Positions 1 through 10,439 of a stretch of 25,870 nucleotides of DNA are shown piece after piece. The notes beneath the pieces are model-generated. The model was not told where the DNA came from and did no database searches. It worked only from the letters and a program-made list of their open reading frames with translations. Position numbers and translations under genes: made by a program. Source of the DNA: Ascoidea tarda (nom. inval.) (Eukaryota; Ascomycota; Saccharomycetes; Ascoideales; Ascoideaceae); NCBI GenBank assembly GCA_030560485.1, contig JAKTTS010000201.1:1-25870 (forward strand). The letters run 5' to 3'. The stretch's first letter is position 1; every line of letters starts with the position of its first letter.

Positions 1-59
1 CATTGATATATTGTTCATCTGATTTATTTTATTTCCCTATAGATTTAGATTTTAACGTG

Positions 60-660
60 GTACTAGTGATACATTTTAAAACATCTATTCAATTAGAAAC
101 GATAATCAAAGTTCTTAGATTAATTGCAGCTGGAGTATCAATCAACCCAGCCAAATAGATTTACGTATCTCAAACACATTAAATTAGGAAAGCCGGAATA
201 GTTTTTGAGAAAGATATCAAACTATTATTTTAATTTTATCCAGTGTAATCTAACTTGATTTGTTTCATCAATAATTAACTCGAGAATAATGACTTTACTT
301 TGAACAACAACCAATTATTGAGTACGTCCAAGGCCTGCCAAAAAAAGAATTTTGTGAATGGTAATTGAAAAGTTTTCAATAGGCTGATGAACCACTGAGA
401 ATAAAAATAGAAGGTTATCCAAACTGATTTTTTTGAGATTTCTAAACATTTAATATAACATGAATGATAAAATCTGAAATTTTTTATTAATAGACTTGAA
501 CTAGCTTGGTTTATCAGACAATAAATTCAATACACCCACAGATTTTGGTTACCAACAAATTTAAGGTATTTAAATTTATCTGATAATTTTATCCATATGA
601 TTCAAAATTAGTAATGGTTAATAAATTTAAAAAAATTAGAATTTCCTCGCACTTCAAATC
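60..660 (+). pseudogene. Decayed leucine-rich-repeat (LRR) protein gene, relic 1
   Basis: No long frame survives, but short stretches in all three plus frames read as LRR units. The clearest is at 564-660, which reads RYLNLSDNFIHMIQN, two stops, then WLINLKKLEFPRTSN: two consecutive LxxLxLxxN-type repeats. Just before it, 493-555 reads as a broken repeat with LGLSDNKFNTPTDFG. At 302-360 another frame gives an open run starting EQQPIIEYVQGLPKKEFCEW, and 80-150 gives a leucine/isoleucine-rich run. LRR proteins are protein-binding solenoids, and nothing visible tells what this one bound. At least two frame changes and several stops separate the pieces, so it is not functional. The LRR identity is supported only by repeat spacing; the outer limits are guesses. 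A second LRR relic lies at 7811-8800. Confidence 0.5.
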
Positions 661-2208
661 AATAAAGCAGAAAGTTCATCCTGCTGAGGGAAGTTCAACG
701 AATTATATTCATCTTTTATTCAAATAACAAAAATTGAGAAACAATTTGTTAAAAACAATTTGAGCAAATTATATTTTGGTGAGAAAGAAATACTTGAATG
801 TCAAATTCTGTTTTACTTAGTTATTAATTTTTTATAAGGTTTTCTTAAACTCACACACTTTATTTTTTTTATTTCTATTTTCTCTATATTTGAAACAGTA
901 ATAACATTCTGTGTATTAAAATTATTGGTGGCTATTTAATATTCAAGTGTCTGAAGTTTGAAAAATGAGAAGGCATTTTGGTCAGTTAGAAAGTATTGTC
1001 AGACTATCAGTTGTGAATTGGTTAGTTTAATCAATGGTTATAATATTTGAAATTGGTTGATAATTCGCTAACAAGAATTTAAACAATTTGTGAGTTTTAA
1101 TTATTTCAATATTTTTATCACTTGGTATCTTTTCATTTATATTTATTGTTGAACAAACTTTACAGTCAAAAAAGCAGTTACCTATGACCGGTAGCATGTT
1201 TATTGATTTGAAAAGTATCAAATAATTCGTTCTGAAATTGTATCTTCAGTTTCAAGTAAAATAAATAAGCAATTGAAGTTCTACCACTGTTAAAGTTGCA
1301 ATAACCAAATCTTAAATTCTTTATTCTGAGGAAAACTAGAAAGAAAACTATTGACTAGTTTTACCAATAAAATCATTTTTGAAAGTGTTAAAATATTTTC
1401 CTATTGCAGAATGTCTTGGTTTGAAATGTAAATGCAGAAGAGCATTATATTCTTCCAAACTTAAATAGCAGTTTCCGAAGTTTACAAAGTGACAAATTGT
1501 ACATTTAATATGATGGAGATTTCTTTTCTCAATGTCATTTTTTCAATTTATTATTTCTGCTTGATATTTGTTTTTCATTGGTGATAGAATTGTTCTACAA
1601 CACATACTTCTAACTAAAGATTCGTTTTAAATCCGGTTTGCAACGCTGTGTATCATTCAGAGTCCAAAACACATGAAAACCTGATATCTGTAAATTTCTA
1701 GAGTAGAAATAACAAGACAATATTCAAGCTAATTTTCTGTTGATTAAGTTCAAATCGTTTCCAGTTGAACCAAGCACTACTTATTCGTTTTGATGGTTTT
1801 GTGCTTGAGTTAAATTAATTAGAACACAATAGAAAATAAAAATATTTTAATGAAGAATTTGATAGTTGAAAATGGCTGAACAGATAATAGCAATTGATAA
1901 TACAATTTTCGGTTTTAGAATACATGTTATAATTCTCTGTATTGAAAATTGCTGTGGGTAGTACTTGGGAAAATTTTGGAAGCACCACAATGTATTGTTA
2001 GATATTTCATGGCCAATCCATACATCACTTCTACATATTTAAATCCGACTTCAGAAAAGAATTGAAGACAAACCATTTATGAGCCAAAATAGAGCAGCTC
2101 AAAGATAAAAACTCAGAAAAACTGTCGTGAAAATTCAATTGAATAATAGCCAAGAACAAAAAAAGTCGGCCACAAAGTAATATAAGTTGGAAATAAGCCT
2201 CATTCTAA
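661..2208. other. AT-rich stretch without a supportable gene
   Basis: I see no intact gene, RNA gene or repeat here. The minus strand has an open run of about 65 codons at 1027-1221, but it begins at TTG, lacks an ATG near its start and resembles nothing I recognise. A plus-strand open run near 1960-2040 (containing APQCIVRYFMANPYITSTY) and a leucine-rich run at about 975-1025 may be coding debris, possibly a continuation of the upstream LRR relic. Confidence 0.5.
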
Positions 2209-3736
2209 TTAAAACACCCAGCTAATATATTTATAATAGATTTTCCTGAAAAAAGATTGAGGAGTAAAAGCTGACTTTGGTTCAGATAACTCAACTTCAT
2301 CTCGTTTAACTCTTTTTGATTTCGTAGTGATCTTATAGAAAAACATGAGTAACAAAAAAACTGGAATAGCAACATATCCTGTAATAAAACCAGTATAATC
2401 AAATTTGCCAAACAAAAAAACCGAGAAACTTGAAATCAAGATAAGAAAACAAGTTACGACAAAGATGACTAAATCCGAACAAGGTTGAGTTGGTGATTTG
2501 ATAAGAAGGCAAAATCTATCTTGATGTTTATCCTTGAGCACCTTTACAAAAAAATAAATGGGTAACAATAATTGTGCTCCACGAAAAGAATTTGATAATT
2601 GAAACAGTAGATTCAATGAGATTAAAAATAATTCGGGAAGTCTCAGAGATATCCATATAAGCTAAAGGTAGAAAGAGAAAGCTTACCATTAACGCACAAA
2701 TAGGAGTGTCAAATTTACTTGTTTTAGAGAATATCGCTGGCGCAAAACCATTAATCGATAAGTAAAACAACAATCTCGAAGAAAAATACAAGTCTGAAAA
2801 GGCTTCAGAAAATGTGAATATGAGAGCGGATGCCCTAACGAAGTCAGAAGAGTGAAACAAAATTGAAAACGGTGAAGAATCGCAAGCAAAAACACTAGAA
2901 TTGTTAATCAAGTCTGGATTCTTTGAGCTAACACAAGTAACCATAAAAAAGATAAGAAGTATATAGAAAACTGATGTCTTAAAGTATGTGTTAAGAATAG
3001 CTCTTGAAATCTCACCAGAGTTGATTACTTCCGGAAAAGTCATAGCAATTAATTCAATTCCAGAGAAGGCATTGGTTGCATTATTAAGAGAGGAAAGTAT
3101 TCCAAAAAATATACCACAAGGGCCTTGAGCACCATATTCTCCAAATGTATTTTCTCTCCAATATCTAAAATCTGTTCTAGTATCTGGGTTATGTGACGAC
3201 ATGAAACCAATCATTAACCCCAAAAACACCATTAGGATTACAATCTTGAAAAGTGATAATATATATTCAGCTTCCGCAAAAGCTCTTGTAGAAAAAAGAA
3301 AAAACATTATGAAGATAATGAAGCAGCCAGATAACCAAGCAACAGTAGTGATACTAGTGTCCTCCTCTTTGTAATGTCTTAGCATTGTTGAAAACTCAGA
3401 TAACAAGTAAGGAGAAGCGATAAGGTACCTAAACAAAAGCAAATAACCAATAGAAAAGCCTAAGCAAAGGCCAACATAAGTTTTTGCATAACCAATAATT
3501 CCATCTTTATTTTCAGTGTAAGCTGCTGTTTCCAACAAAGCTGACATGACAAAATAAACAACAATAGCGACAATAACGTAAGAAATTAACAAAGAAGCGG
3601 GACCACCATTAGCCAAAGCCTCACCTGAATTCGAAAAGATACCTACATCAAGAGTACCACCAATTGTAATCATTACAATATGAAGAGGTTTGAAGACTGG
3701 AGAGATTAATATAGCATTTTGCTCAAAAGATGACAT
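2209..3736 (-). pseudogene. Amino-acid permease (AAT/APC family), one frameshift
   Basis: This encodes a plasma-membrane amino-acid transporter of the yeast AAT family. The first frame (ATG at 3736, an alternative at 3856) runs from TM1 (MITIGGTLDVGIF, cf. MIAIGGTIGTGLF) through GEALANGGPASLLISY, the TM5 region GEAEY-type AEAEYILSLFKIVILM, FRYWRENTFG, the TM6 region FSGIELIAMTFPEV, and SRLLFYLSINGFAP to SWSTIIVTHL. The remaining two C-terminal membrane segments and tail continue in a second frame (2616-2209: VKVLKDKHQD, then hydrophobic helices, then a charged tail). The frames join in a run of seven A at 2548-2554, so a single indel breaks the gene. Length without it is about 509 residues against 550-600 usually; the N-terminal cytosolic region is short. 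The conserved TM1 GTG is changed to DVG and TM6 GGTELI to SGIELI, so substrate binding is probably lost or altered. It could be a recent pseudogene or a sequencing error in a divergent gene. Confidence 0.85.
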
Positions 3737-3856
3737 TATCAAAGATGAAATTTTCAAGCCTGAGAGAAAAAACAATTTATTGTGAGCATCAAGAGAAAAA
3801 CCCGATAAAAAGAGGGAAGAAAAGCTATCACTCTTATAGTATTGGCATTCTAACAT

Positions 3857-4841
3857 CCCCTTCTTTTATTAAACAAAGACCAATCAAGTCAAAATTTGGT
3901 ACATTTTGGGAACCCTTTATAAATTATCTTGTTTGCCAAACCATTTTTCTGGATATTCAAAACATTCTTATTTATGCATTTGTTGAACAATGCAGGGTTC
4001 GTTATTATATGCTGATAGACATATACGCTTAAGATAAGTAGCTACTACCAATTTTTTGTTTTAAGTAGCATCAAGCGATTAAGAGATTAATTGTTTATAG
4101 TTGGTGATCGCTAATTGGCTGAGGGGTCGATGTCCTACAAATACAAAAAGAAGTGCTTATCCTTGTATTGTAGTCAAATAAATCAAATTGGAAATTTTTC
4201 ATTGTTAATAAATTCCGACCATGAATACGCGTCTCATAATCAGACTAACTAAATGAAAAACTTTCCCATCTCGCAGAAACTCTAATGTGATAATAACAGT
4301 GATTGAAGTAAGATTAGTAGTCTTTACCATGGACAGCTTTGGCCAATCAAAAAAGGACTGGACCACATTCAATCAATTTTGAATAGTATGAAACATTTCA
4401 ATTTGAAGATTTCTGAAGTTGTGTGCTTCAGTTAATCACAGGACCAAGTTATATTAGCAATAGGTTATTTCAATAAAGTTTTCTTTTCAGATTCTAAATA
4501 TTTGTTAGAATCGCTTGTAATTAACGAACTAATGTCTTTTGTGAATTAACTCCAAGTAAACCTATTCTTTATTTTTGATAATAGATTTATAAATATAATA
4601 AAAGTAATAATTGATGGCCCCTCCCCTTTTTTGCCTTTTCTCCCTTCTAGATCTGTTATGTTGCTTCTTTCAAATTTAATCTCTCCCAAATTATCGCTAC
4701 TTGAATAATAATCAAAAAGGAATAAGTTTGCAAAACCACTAAACTATTTGAGCAATTGAAAAATTAAAAAAACTCAATAACTAAATAACAATCTTAAGCA
4801 AAACCTATAATATTAACTGTCACACCAACCACAGCATCTAC
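3857..4841. other. AT-rich intergenic region, nothing recognised
   Basis: This lies upstream of the permease. The plus-strand open run at 3730-4032 is mostly the shadow of the permease start and is not supported. A pyrimidine-rich patch lies at 4617-4650. No RNA gene, repeat or recognisable coding relic was seen. Confidence 0.5.
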
Positions 4842-5141
4842 CTAAGGATAAAAAGCAAATAAGTAGAATAGCAATAGAATAGCAATAAAAAGAGGAAGAA
4901 TATACTTTAAAGGTATTTTATTATTAGCCCCTAGGTTGTGTAAAACATTATTGTGATTTTCGTTGTGGGAAACATTATCAGAAAGAACTCTTGTCATGTT
5001 TGTGATCTCATCAGATTCGGACTCTATAAATCTGATAAGTGGAGCAATAGCATTATAGTCACCAACATCCTCAACTACCGGATCTAATTTCTGTAGAGTA
5101 ATTATTGTTATGTAGTGATAGCCTTTATTATCCTTTATTAT
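4842..5141 (-). pseudogene. C-terminal fragment of an unknown tail-anchored or type I membrane protein
   Basis: The minus strand is open for 99 codons but has a stop upstream and only an internal ATG, so it looks like the 3' end of a lost gene. The readable protein has GYHYITIITLQKLDPVVEDV, an acidic segment (IRFIESESDE), an Asn/His-rich linker, then IPLKYILPLFIAILLLFYLF and AFYP before the stop. That last part is one strongly hydrophobic helix at the extreme C-terminus, as in tail-anchored proteins or the stalk end of a type I membrane protein. Codon-like composition, the length of the open frame and the well-formed terminal membrane helix argue against chance. I do not recognise the family. 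Upstream minus-strand debris at about 5330-5560 may belong to it. Confidence 0.4.
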
Positions 5142-5984
5142 TTATAAGAAAATACCGATTTTTTTATTGGTTTCAACAATTATATTTTTTTATTGATTTG
5201 TGTAATAATTATTTAATCTAGCCAAAATTCGTATTTGGGTTAGTTCTGTTGACCTTAAACATATTGGGTTCCAACTAATCCAACAACTGCCCTAAATTGT
5301 ATTACTGAGCCAATTAAAGCAGCACAAAATGGGTAGCCAAAAGGCTATTGTTGCTGTCGAGAATTGTGTCACCGAAGCATCCTAACTCTGAAGGAATTCC
5401 AGTTGGATTAGTATAATGAACATCGGATAAAGCTGAAGAGATGCTAGCAACGCATTATTTTCATTAATTGGTGAAGCTATTATATATGACTCGCCGATAT
5501 TTTCCACAGAGTTTCATGGAGTTAGGCTGTCTGACACAGGTAAAGTAGATATTAGTTTATCAAAGACATTTCGACAAATTGGTGAATTAGTGATGACAAG
5601 TATGTATAAATAAAATGGCATTTTCCTTACAGAAAATGTTGTATCTCACTCTCACATCAACACAGCCTTTTCACAGCAGAAAAGTTTATTCCTCAAATTT
5701 GGATTGAAAAATGTTAACTGCCATTGGTTTTAGAGTATTTTGACAAACCGGAGATTCAAAGAAAAAACAGTGACTAATGATATGAACAAGTCAGTTACTT
5801 CAATTTTTTCCATTTGAGGTTCTTGCAATTGGTTGTATTAGAAATGAGAAAGGTTGAAAAACGTAAAGACAAACTGGAAGAAACATAACTAAAGGAAGAA
5901 TAAAAAGAGAACATAGAGGTGAAATTCTGACATCTCTCAAGTCAACAACACATTAAACTAGTAAAAACAATTAAAAATCATTAT
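5142..5984. other. AT-rich region with scattered minus-strand coding debris
   Basis: On the minus strand about 5330-5560 two frames give readable pieces (ENIGESYIIASPINENNALL and, shifted, DVHYTNPTGIPSELGCFGDT). They may be the upstream part of the membrane-protein relic at 4842-5141. On the plus strand, 5595-5634 resembles a tiny intron (GTATGT to TTACAG), but no flanking exon supports it. Nothing else was recognised. Confidence 0.35.
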
Positions 5985-6600
5985 GGTCAGTTTATCTTTA
6001 AGATCCTGTAACACTAGACGTTCAGAGACTTCATCATTTGTAGAGGCATAGATAAATTCTTTCATTAAATTGCAATATTCGGGTAGAAACCCTAGATAAT
6101 GCTAATTCACCACTACCACAGATAAATCTTCTCTGACCATGATGTTGTCAAAGTTCAACCGCCCATGAGATACACATATTCTGGAATCAGTGGATAAAAT
6201 TTGATTTAGCGATTTATCTTTTTGTTAGTTCGGATATATAATGAGACATGCTTGTTGAAATTCCTTTCAGATTCAATTTTCAATTTGCCAAACGATGGAT
6301 CATGAATTATAGAGCCATTAATTCCACCTATTGCATTGGCACTTGCTCTTCTGATTTTATTTATCTGATTGAGAATATTGTCTGTAACAATCTTTTTCTA
6401 TTATTCACTCCGTTCTTGCCATTTATTTCTTAACCTCTTCCGAGGAATGTATTCCATCTCAATATACACCTTAAATTACTTCGTATAATATTCATCGACC
6501 TTGGGACAAAATACTTGGTTTTGAACGTATTCTGAGTTACGTGCCTCTTGAGGGAAGTACATTTGATTGCTCTATCACCAACAATCTGTACTTCTCTCAT
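5985..6600 (-). pseudogene. Decayed aminoglycoside-phosphotransferase-like (APH/PF01636) kinase gene
   Basis: The fungal APH family comprises cytosolic kinase-fold enzymes, mostly of unknown small-molecule substrate. Three overlapping minus-strand frames give the family's landmarks in order. Near 6530-6600 there is an N-lobe piece (GDRAIKCTSL...FVP). From 6454 to 6210 one frame, with two in-frame stops, reads KVYIEMEYIPRKRLRNKWQE (cf. YIVMEYIPGKTLEEVW), then INKIRRASANAIGGINGS and a piece matching the usual FGxLxxESERxFN region. From about 6200 to 5985 another frame reads ICVSHGRLNFDNIMVREDL and then YLGFLPEYCNLMKEF, matching the catalytic HGDLxxxNI and the AGFxPEYWE motif. The catalytic Asp of HGDL is Arg here and the IIDWE motif is interrupted. 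At least two frame changes and three stops make it a clear pseudogene. Confidence 0.75.
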
Positions 6601-7220
6601 ATTTGTTTGATTAGTAAGAAATTTATTTGCATAATTTCAGTTGGCAAAAACGAAGTTGAAAAATAAGTTACCATTCAAAAACCATGATGTGGATGAAAGT
6701 GTCAACCTACAAAAACAATAGCAAACGATGCAGAAGAAATTTAAGTGCCGCTTACAAAAACGCATTTATGTCCCTGAATTTAAATCAACATGTTACTGTG
6801 CTCCCACGAAATATTTTTATCAGTTTTGATTTTGAAATTATCTACTTTCAGGGCCAAAAATGCAGATGTAATACCTTTTGGAATTCCAAAAAGAAATAAG
6901 TAACAGATCTGAATACATTCAGTTGATATGAAAACAAATCGTATTGCAAGACAAAATAAGGGTTGTAGTATTTTCGTGGTATGGAACGAGGCGATATGTG
7001 GTGTTAACCTAAAGGATAGCTGAAGTTAATATCACAAAGCACTGACAACAATTACTTCCTTAGTAATAGCTTCCTAAAACATGACAGAAGAAGCCCAATT
7101 TCGGGATTCTAAATATTTTATTGCTTTGTCTTTATAAAGTAAAGATCGAAATACAGGGTTAAGTGTCTCTCTCTCAAAAATCAATTAACAATTTAAAATT
7201 ATTTGAAGTTTGTTTATAAT
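6601..7220. other. AT-rich region, nothing secure
   Basis: A plus-strand ATG frame of 71 codons at 6684-6899 and minus-strand open runs of about 30-50 codons near 6840-7010 were examined. None resembles a known protein and they overlap each other, so none is annotated. The 5' end of the neighbouring APH-like relic may extend in from the left. Confidence 0.4.
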
Positions 7221-7695
7221 TTAGTGGGTTTTGATGCTATGGTAAATGCCCCAGTAAAGGTTAGGCAATTTTGTTTGGAGGAGGGGGATAACATTTAAAT
7301 CCATTTGAATTCCCTGGTATCTTTTTATCGTACCTCTTGATCCTGATGGTATAAACTCAAAATAGGATTTTGCTATATTTCTTGTAAATGATAAAACAAT
7401 TTCATTTGGACCAACAAATCTGATATTGTGTTTTCTGGAAAATAAAGTCGGTAAACAAATTAAAATAACATCATCAAAGGGTGATGCAAAAATTGAAAAA
7501 ATGTTAAATAAGAAGCTGATTTCTTCGATTAAAAATCAAAATTTAAGAAAAACAAAATTGCAAGACAATCTTTGTATTTTTGAAAGTAAAATCAAATTGC
7601 GGTAAGGATCGAACTGCTTTGGTGGTTCCAATAAAAGACAGTATTTTGATTGAAATGGTTCTTCTTTCAACTGCTTATTGATTATCGATGTGGAC
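7221..7695 (-). pseudogene. Unidentified coding relic, about 155 codons in one frame
   Basis: A single minus-strand frame, interrupted by one TGA near 7550 and lacking an ATG near its 5' end, reads through about 155 codons to a TAA at 7223-7221. It looks protein-like throughout: QLKEEPFQSKYCLLLEPPKQ, then NLILLSKIQRLSCNFVFLKF before the stop, then FDDVILICLPTLFSRKHNI, RFVGPNEIVLSFTRNIAKSY, FEFIPSGSRGTIKRYQGIQM and LPNLYWGIYHSIKTH. Amino-acid makeup is balanced, unlike the Lys/Asn/Ile/Phe-heavy random frames around it. I do not recognise the family. It is shown as broken because of the internal stop and missing start, but an intron or a short live gene starting at the internal ATG (about 45 codons from the end) cannot be excluded. 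Confidence 0.45.
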
Positions 7696-7810
7696 TATTA
7701 TCTATTTTGTTCTGTTTTGTTTCTGTTTGTGTTAGAAGACTTATCATTGAATATTCTTAGTTTCTTTAATTATCTGGTGATCAACACATCTCCCATATAA
7801 GGGAAAACTA

Positions 7811-8800
7811 TTTCAAACCTTGAGGAATTTCTTAAATAGCTTTAATGCCAAAAAATTTAAAAAAACAAAGCTCATCAGTGTTGAATTAAAGTGGTGTTTG
7901 TTACTTGAAAAGGTATTTTCATTTTTTTAATAGAAAATTGATGATTTGATAATCGAGACTTTTCTTTTTGACTAATGATGGAATAAAACTAGAACTGAAA
8001 AACAGATTTGATTCTTTTATTAAATCCATTTGGGGAGAGAAAATATATTTTGAATATCTTCAAAGAATTGGTTTGGTGATTCTGCTTTTTTTTTCATTTT
8101 CCGGAAACTTTAAAAGAAAACAATAGAAATAGCAATAACAATGGTGAGGATTTTGAAAGTATTGAGAGTTTTGGCAATATCAGTAATATTATGAACAATT
8201 TATTTACCAAATTGATAAAAGATAGTTTAATAATGGAAATTATATTATTGACTAAAATCAAAGATATGAAGCTGACATCTTTTATAATTCTAATTCCAAT
8301 TCTCAAAAATTTAGAAGTTTTAATCAATAATAATAATAATAATAATATTTCAAAAACTGAATTTTTGAATTTTAGGAATTTAAAAATGATTACTTTGATT
8401 AAAAGTTAAATTGTGAAATTGGAATATTTAGATGGTTTATCTAACTTGAGAAAAGTGGTGTTATTTGTTGTTTCAACCCATAGAAATCAGAACTTTTAAC
8501 AATTACTTAATCAGAGAGTATTAAATATACCTTCTGGCAAATTGGTTATAGCGGAAGACTTTAACTATTTAATTAACTTAAGAAAATTCAATTCAAAATA
8601 AAATCTGCCCATAGAAATAAGCAGATTAGGATTTCTAATTAGTTTTAAAAAGCTAGATGTTAGTTGCTGCAATATTCAACTCATTGATAGATTATTGTCT
8701 ACTTTAGGTTGGCTTAAACGTTTGATATTTGGTTGAAACAATCTGGAAATGATTGAAGGTGTCATCAATCAATTAAATATTCAGTTAAGTATTTTTGGAT
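7811..8800 (+). pseudogene. Decayed leucine-rich-repeat (LRR) protein gene, relic 2
   Basis: Plus-strand pieces show several LRR units. At 7811-7930 a short open run contains FQTLRNFLNSFNAKKFKKTK. From about 8107 a frame reads through an Asn-rich linker into 8191-8409, which has ILIPILKNLEVLINN, an Asn run, then FLNFRNLKMITLIKS and, past a stop, KLEYLDGLSNLRKVVLF. From about 8540 it reads FNYLINLRKF, then GFLISFKKLDVSCCNIQLID, LLSTLGWLKRLIFG, a stop and NNLEMIEGVINQLN. Repeat spacing of 22-24 residues with LxxLxL and N/C at the expected place supports the LRR call. Stops and at least one frame change make it non-functional. The Asn run is encoded by an AAT microsatellite. It is probably of the same broad kind as relic 1, but I cannot show that they are paralogues. 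Confidence 0.6.
8322..8347 (+). repeat. AAT trinucleotide microsatellite
   Basis: About eight AAT/AAT-like units in tandem within the LRR relic, encoding a run of seven Asn in the longest frame. Confidence 0.8.
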
Positions 8801-8830
8801 ATTTTAACTCTGCTTTCATATCTCATTCAA

Positions 8831-9534
8831 AATAAAAATATCGAGAAACTAAAAAGACGAGTGAGTGTATTAGAATTCCAGAAGAGAAAGCAAGAGGTAG
8901 AGCACAGTGTAAAAAGAGATAGACTAATTAAACAAATGTAAGAAACAACGAATTTCTCAGGGGTTGTTTGCAGATTTTACTTATTTCAGAGTAATTACTT
9001 GCCGTCTTATGAATAATGTTTTTAGTGATAACGAAGGTATGGAAGATTATACTATCTTTTTAGAAAAAGTTGTTTAAAACCGCTAAGCAAAGATAATGAT
9101 TGCAACTGAATTTTCTATTTATGAAAGTCAGAGAGGTAAGTATTAAAAGGCAGATTACATTCCTCATATGTAAATTCAATGTGTATTTATATGAATCAAA
9201 TAGGATGGAAATTAATGACCAAAGTCAATTTATCTTTTTTTAGTATGTTTCAAATTGGTTGAGGCAAATACAAAAAGGAGAAATCACCCCTCTAATTGTA
9301 TAATAGATTAAGGGAGTGATTGAAACAAAGATAAAAGATATATTTTAAAATTGTTTTACCTTCCACGTTTTTTAAATATATTTTGTTTTGAAAGTTGTAC
9401 GATAAACCTGATACAAGATGTTTTTGATAATAGTATCGTGGGAGTGAGTGGGAAACTTGACTGAACTGGGTGGTGGATTTTGTTTGCTACTTCAGCTACA
9501 TTCTGCGATAAGTTTTTTGTGTGATAAACCAAAT
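8831..9534. other. AT-rich region with weak coding debris
   Basis: Two plus-strand runs look faintly coding. About 8840-8940 reads as a charged helical stretch (NIEKLKRRVSVLEFQKRK), and about 8970-9075 reads YFRVITCRLMNNVFSDNEGM. Either could be the 3' end of the LRR relic or an unrelated gene fragment. No family was recognised; 9200-9530 shows nothing. Confidence 0.35.
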
Positions 9535-9850
9535 TTTATGAAGGGCAAGAACACCAAAAGCGAAGCCCAATGATATATAGATGCGGTTATTGAATCCAAA
9601 GGCAACGGACCTCGGTTCAGCATTCAAATGCACTCCGCGGAATTTGATTACATCAAAAAGCTAAGCCGAAATGGACAAAAGAACGTTACAGTGCTGGTTT
9701 ATACTTGAGGCATGTACTCACCGCCACTTGAAGTTAAGATCTCTTAACATTAACCTTATCTTTCAGTGCTGACAAAGCGACGTATCTTAATAGAGTATGA
9801 CCCGAAAAACGTAAGAGTCGGCGAACCGAGCTATTAAGATCTACTGTCGA
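9535..9850 (+). pseudogene. Unidentified coding relic in a patch of higher GC
   Basis: One plus-strand frame starting at an ATG (9538) stays protein-like for about 100 codons despite several stops. It includes YIDAVIESKGNGPRFSIQM, HSAEFDYIKKLSRNGQKNVT, GMYSPPLEVKIS and LTKRRILIEYDPKNVRVGEP. The third codon positions carry many more G/C than the surrounding DNA, and the patch stands out from the AT-rich flanks. All pieces lie in the same frame, so the coding sequence has decayed mainly by substitutions. The sequence 9711-9766 (GCATGT to TTTCAG with a CATTAAC) resembles a small intron, but removing it would shift the frame, so I do not call one. The family is unknown, and the different base composition hints at a different origin from its neighbours. 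Confidence 0.4.
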
Positions 9851-10307
9851 TGTTGTGAATGTGTAATAGGGGAATCTGAGAATTTCCTCAGAAAAGTATC
9901 TATATGTTGGTTGTTATCAGACAAAATTATGCCTAAGTTGTGAGATGATCAACTGGATATACGTAATTTAATATTCAATCATAATCATCTGGCTTTGATC
10001 CATTTGGTGGTTTTTTACTTTAATGTTATCAAATTCACTAAAATATACAATAGATGTCACCAAAAACCCAATTTTGTTTTGAGGCAATATCAACATAAAC
10101 CAACCTGAATTAACACCGTTAATGATTGACAGGTTCTCAAATCTTTTATTTGTTTTAATTGAATTGCGTCTTATAAATCACAAAACTTAGAATTGCACTC
10201 TAAATTGGTAGTAGTAAATGAATTAAACCTTTTATGCTTTCTAGTGGAAGTTACCAATGGCTCAACTTCGAAGTTATACGAATTTCACTAGTACAGACTT
10301 ATAATCC
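9851..10307. other. AT-rich intergenic region
   Basis: A minus-strand open run of about 60 codons at roughly 9968-10165 (containing IINGVNSGWFMLILPQNKIG) has no ATG near its start and no recognised family. Otherwise this is the upstream region of the gene at 10440. Confidence 0.4.
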
Positions 10308-10317
10308 TATATAAAAG
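10308..10317 (+). promoter_or_regulatory. TATA box of the gene at 10440
   Basis: TATATAAAAG is an excellent match to the yeast TATA consensus, placed about 125 bp before the ATG, a usual yeast distance. A second TATATATA lies at 10320-10328. Confidence 0.65.
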
Positions 10318-10439
10318 CATATATATAGACTTGTCTAGAAACATTTTCTTTGCTATTCCTTCTTGAACTCAATTACAATTCATAATTAGCAATTCAAAAT
10401 CTATTGCAATTAAATTGCACCAATAACCTCTTTACAGCA

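Noticed and set aside
3985-4010. A GGGTTCG match to a tRNA B box
   Set aside because: No cloverleaf, A box or acceptor stem can be formed around it.
7590-7670. A plus-strand GKDRT-like run suggesting a tyrosine phosphatase P-loop
   Set aside because: The Cys-to-Arg spacing is wrong, no flanking phosphatase sequence exists, and the opposite strand has a better-supported coding relic.
9711-9766. A possible 56-base intron in the 9535-9850 relic
   Set aside because: A GC donor, a weak branch point, and removal would shift the frame that otherwise continues across it.
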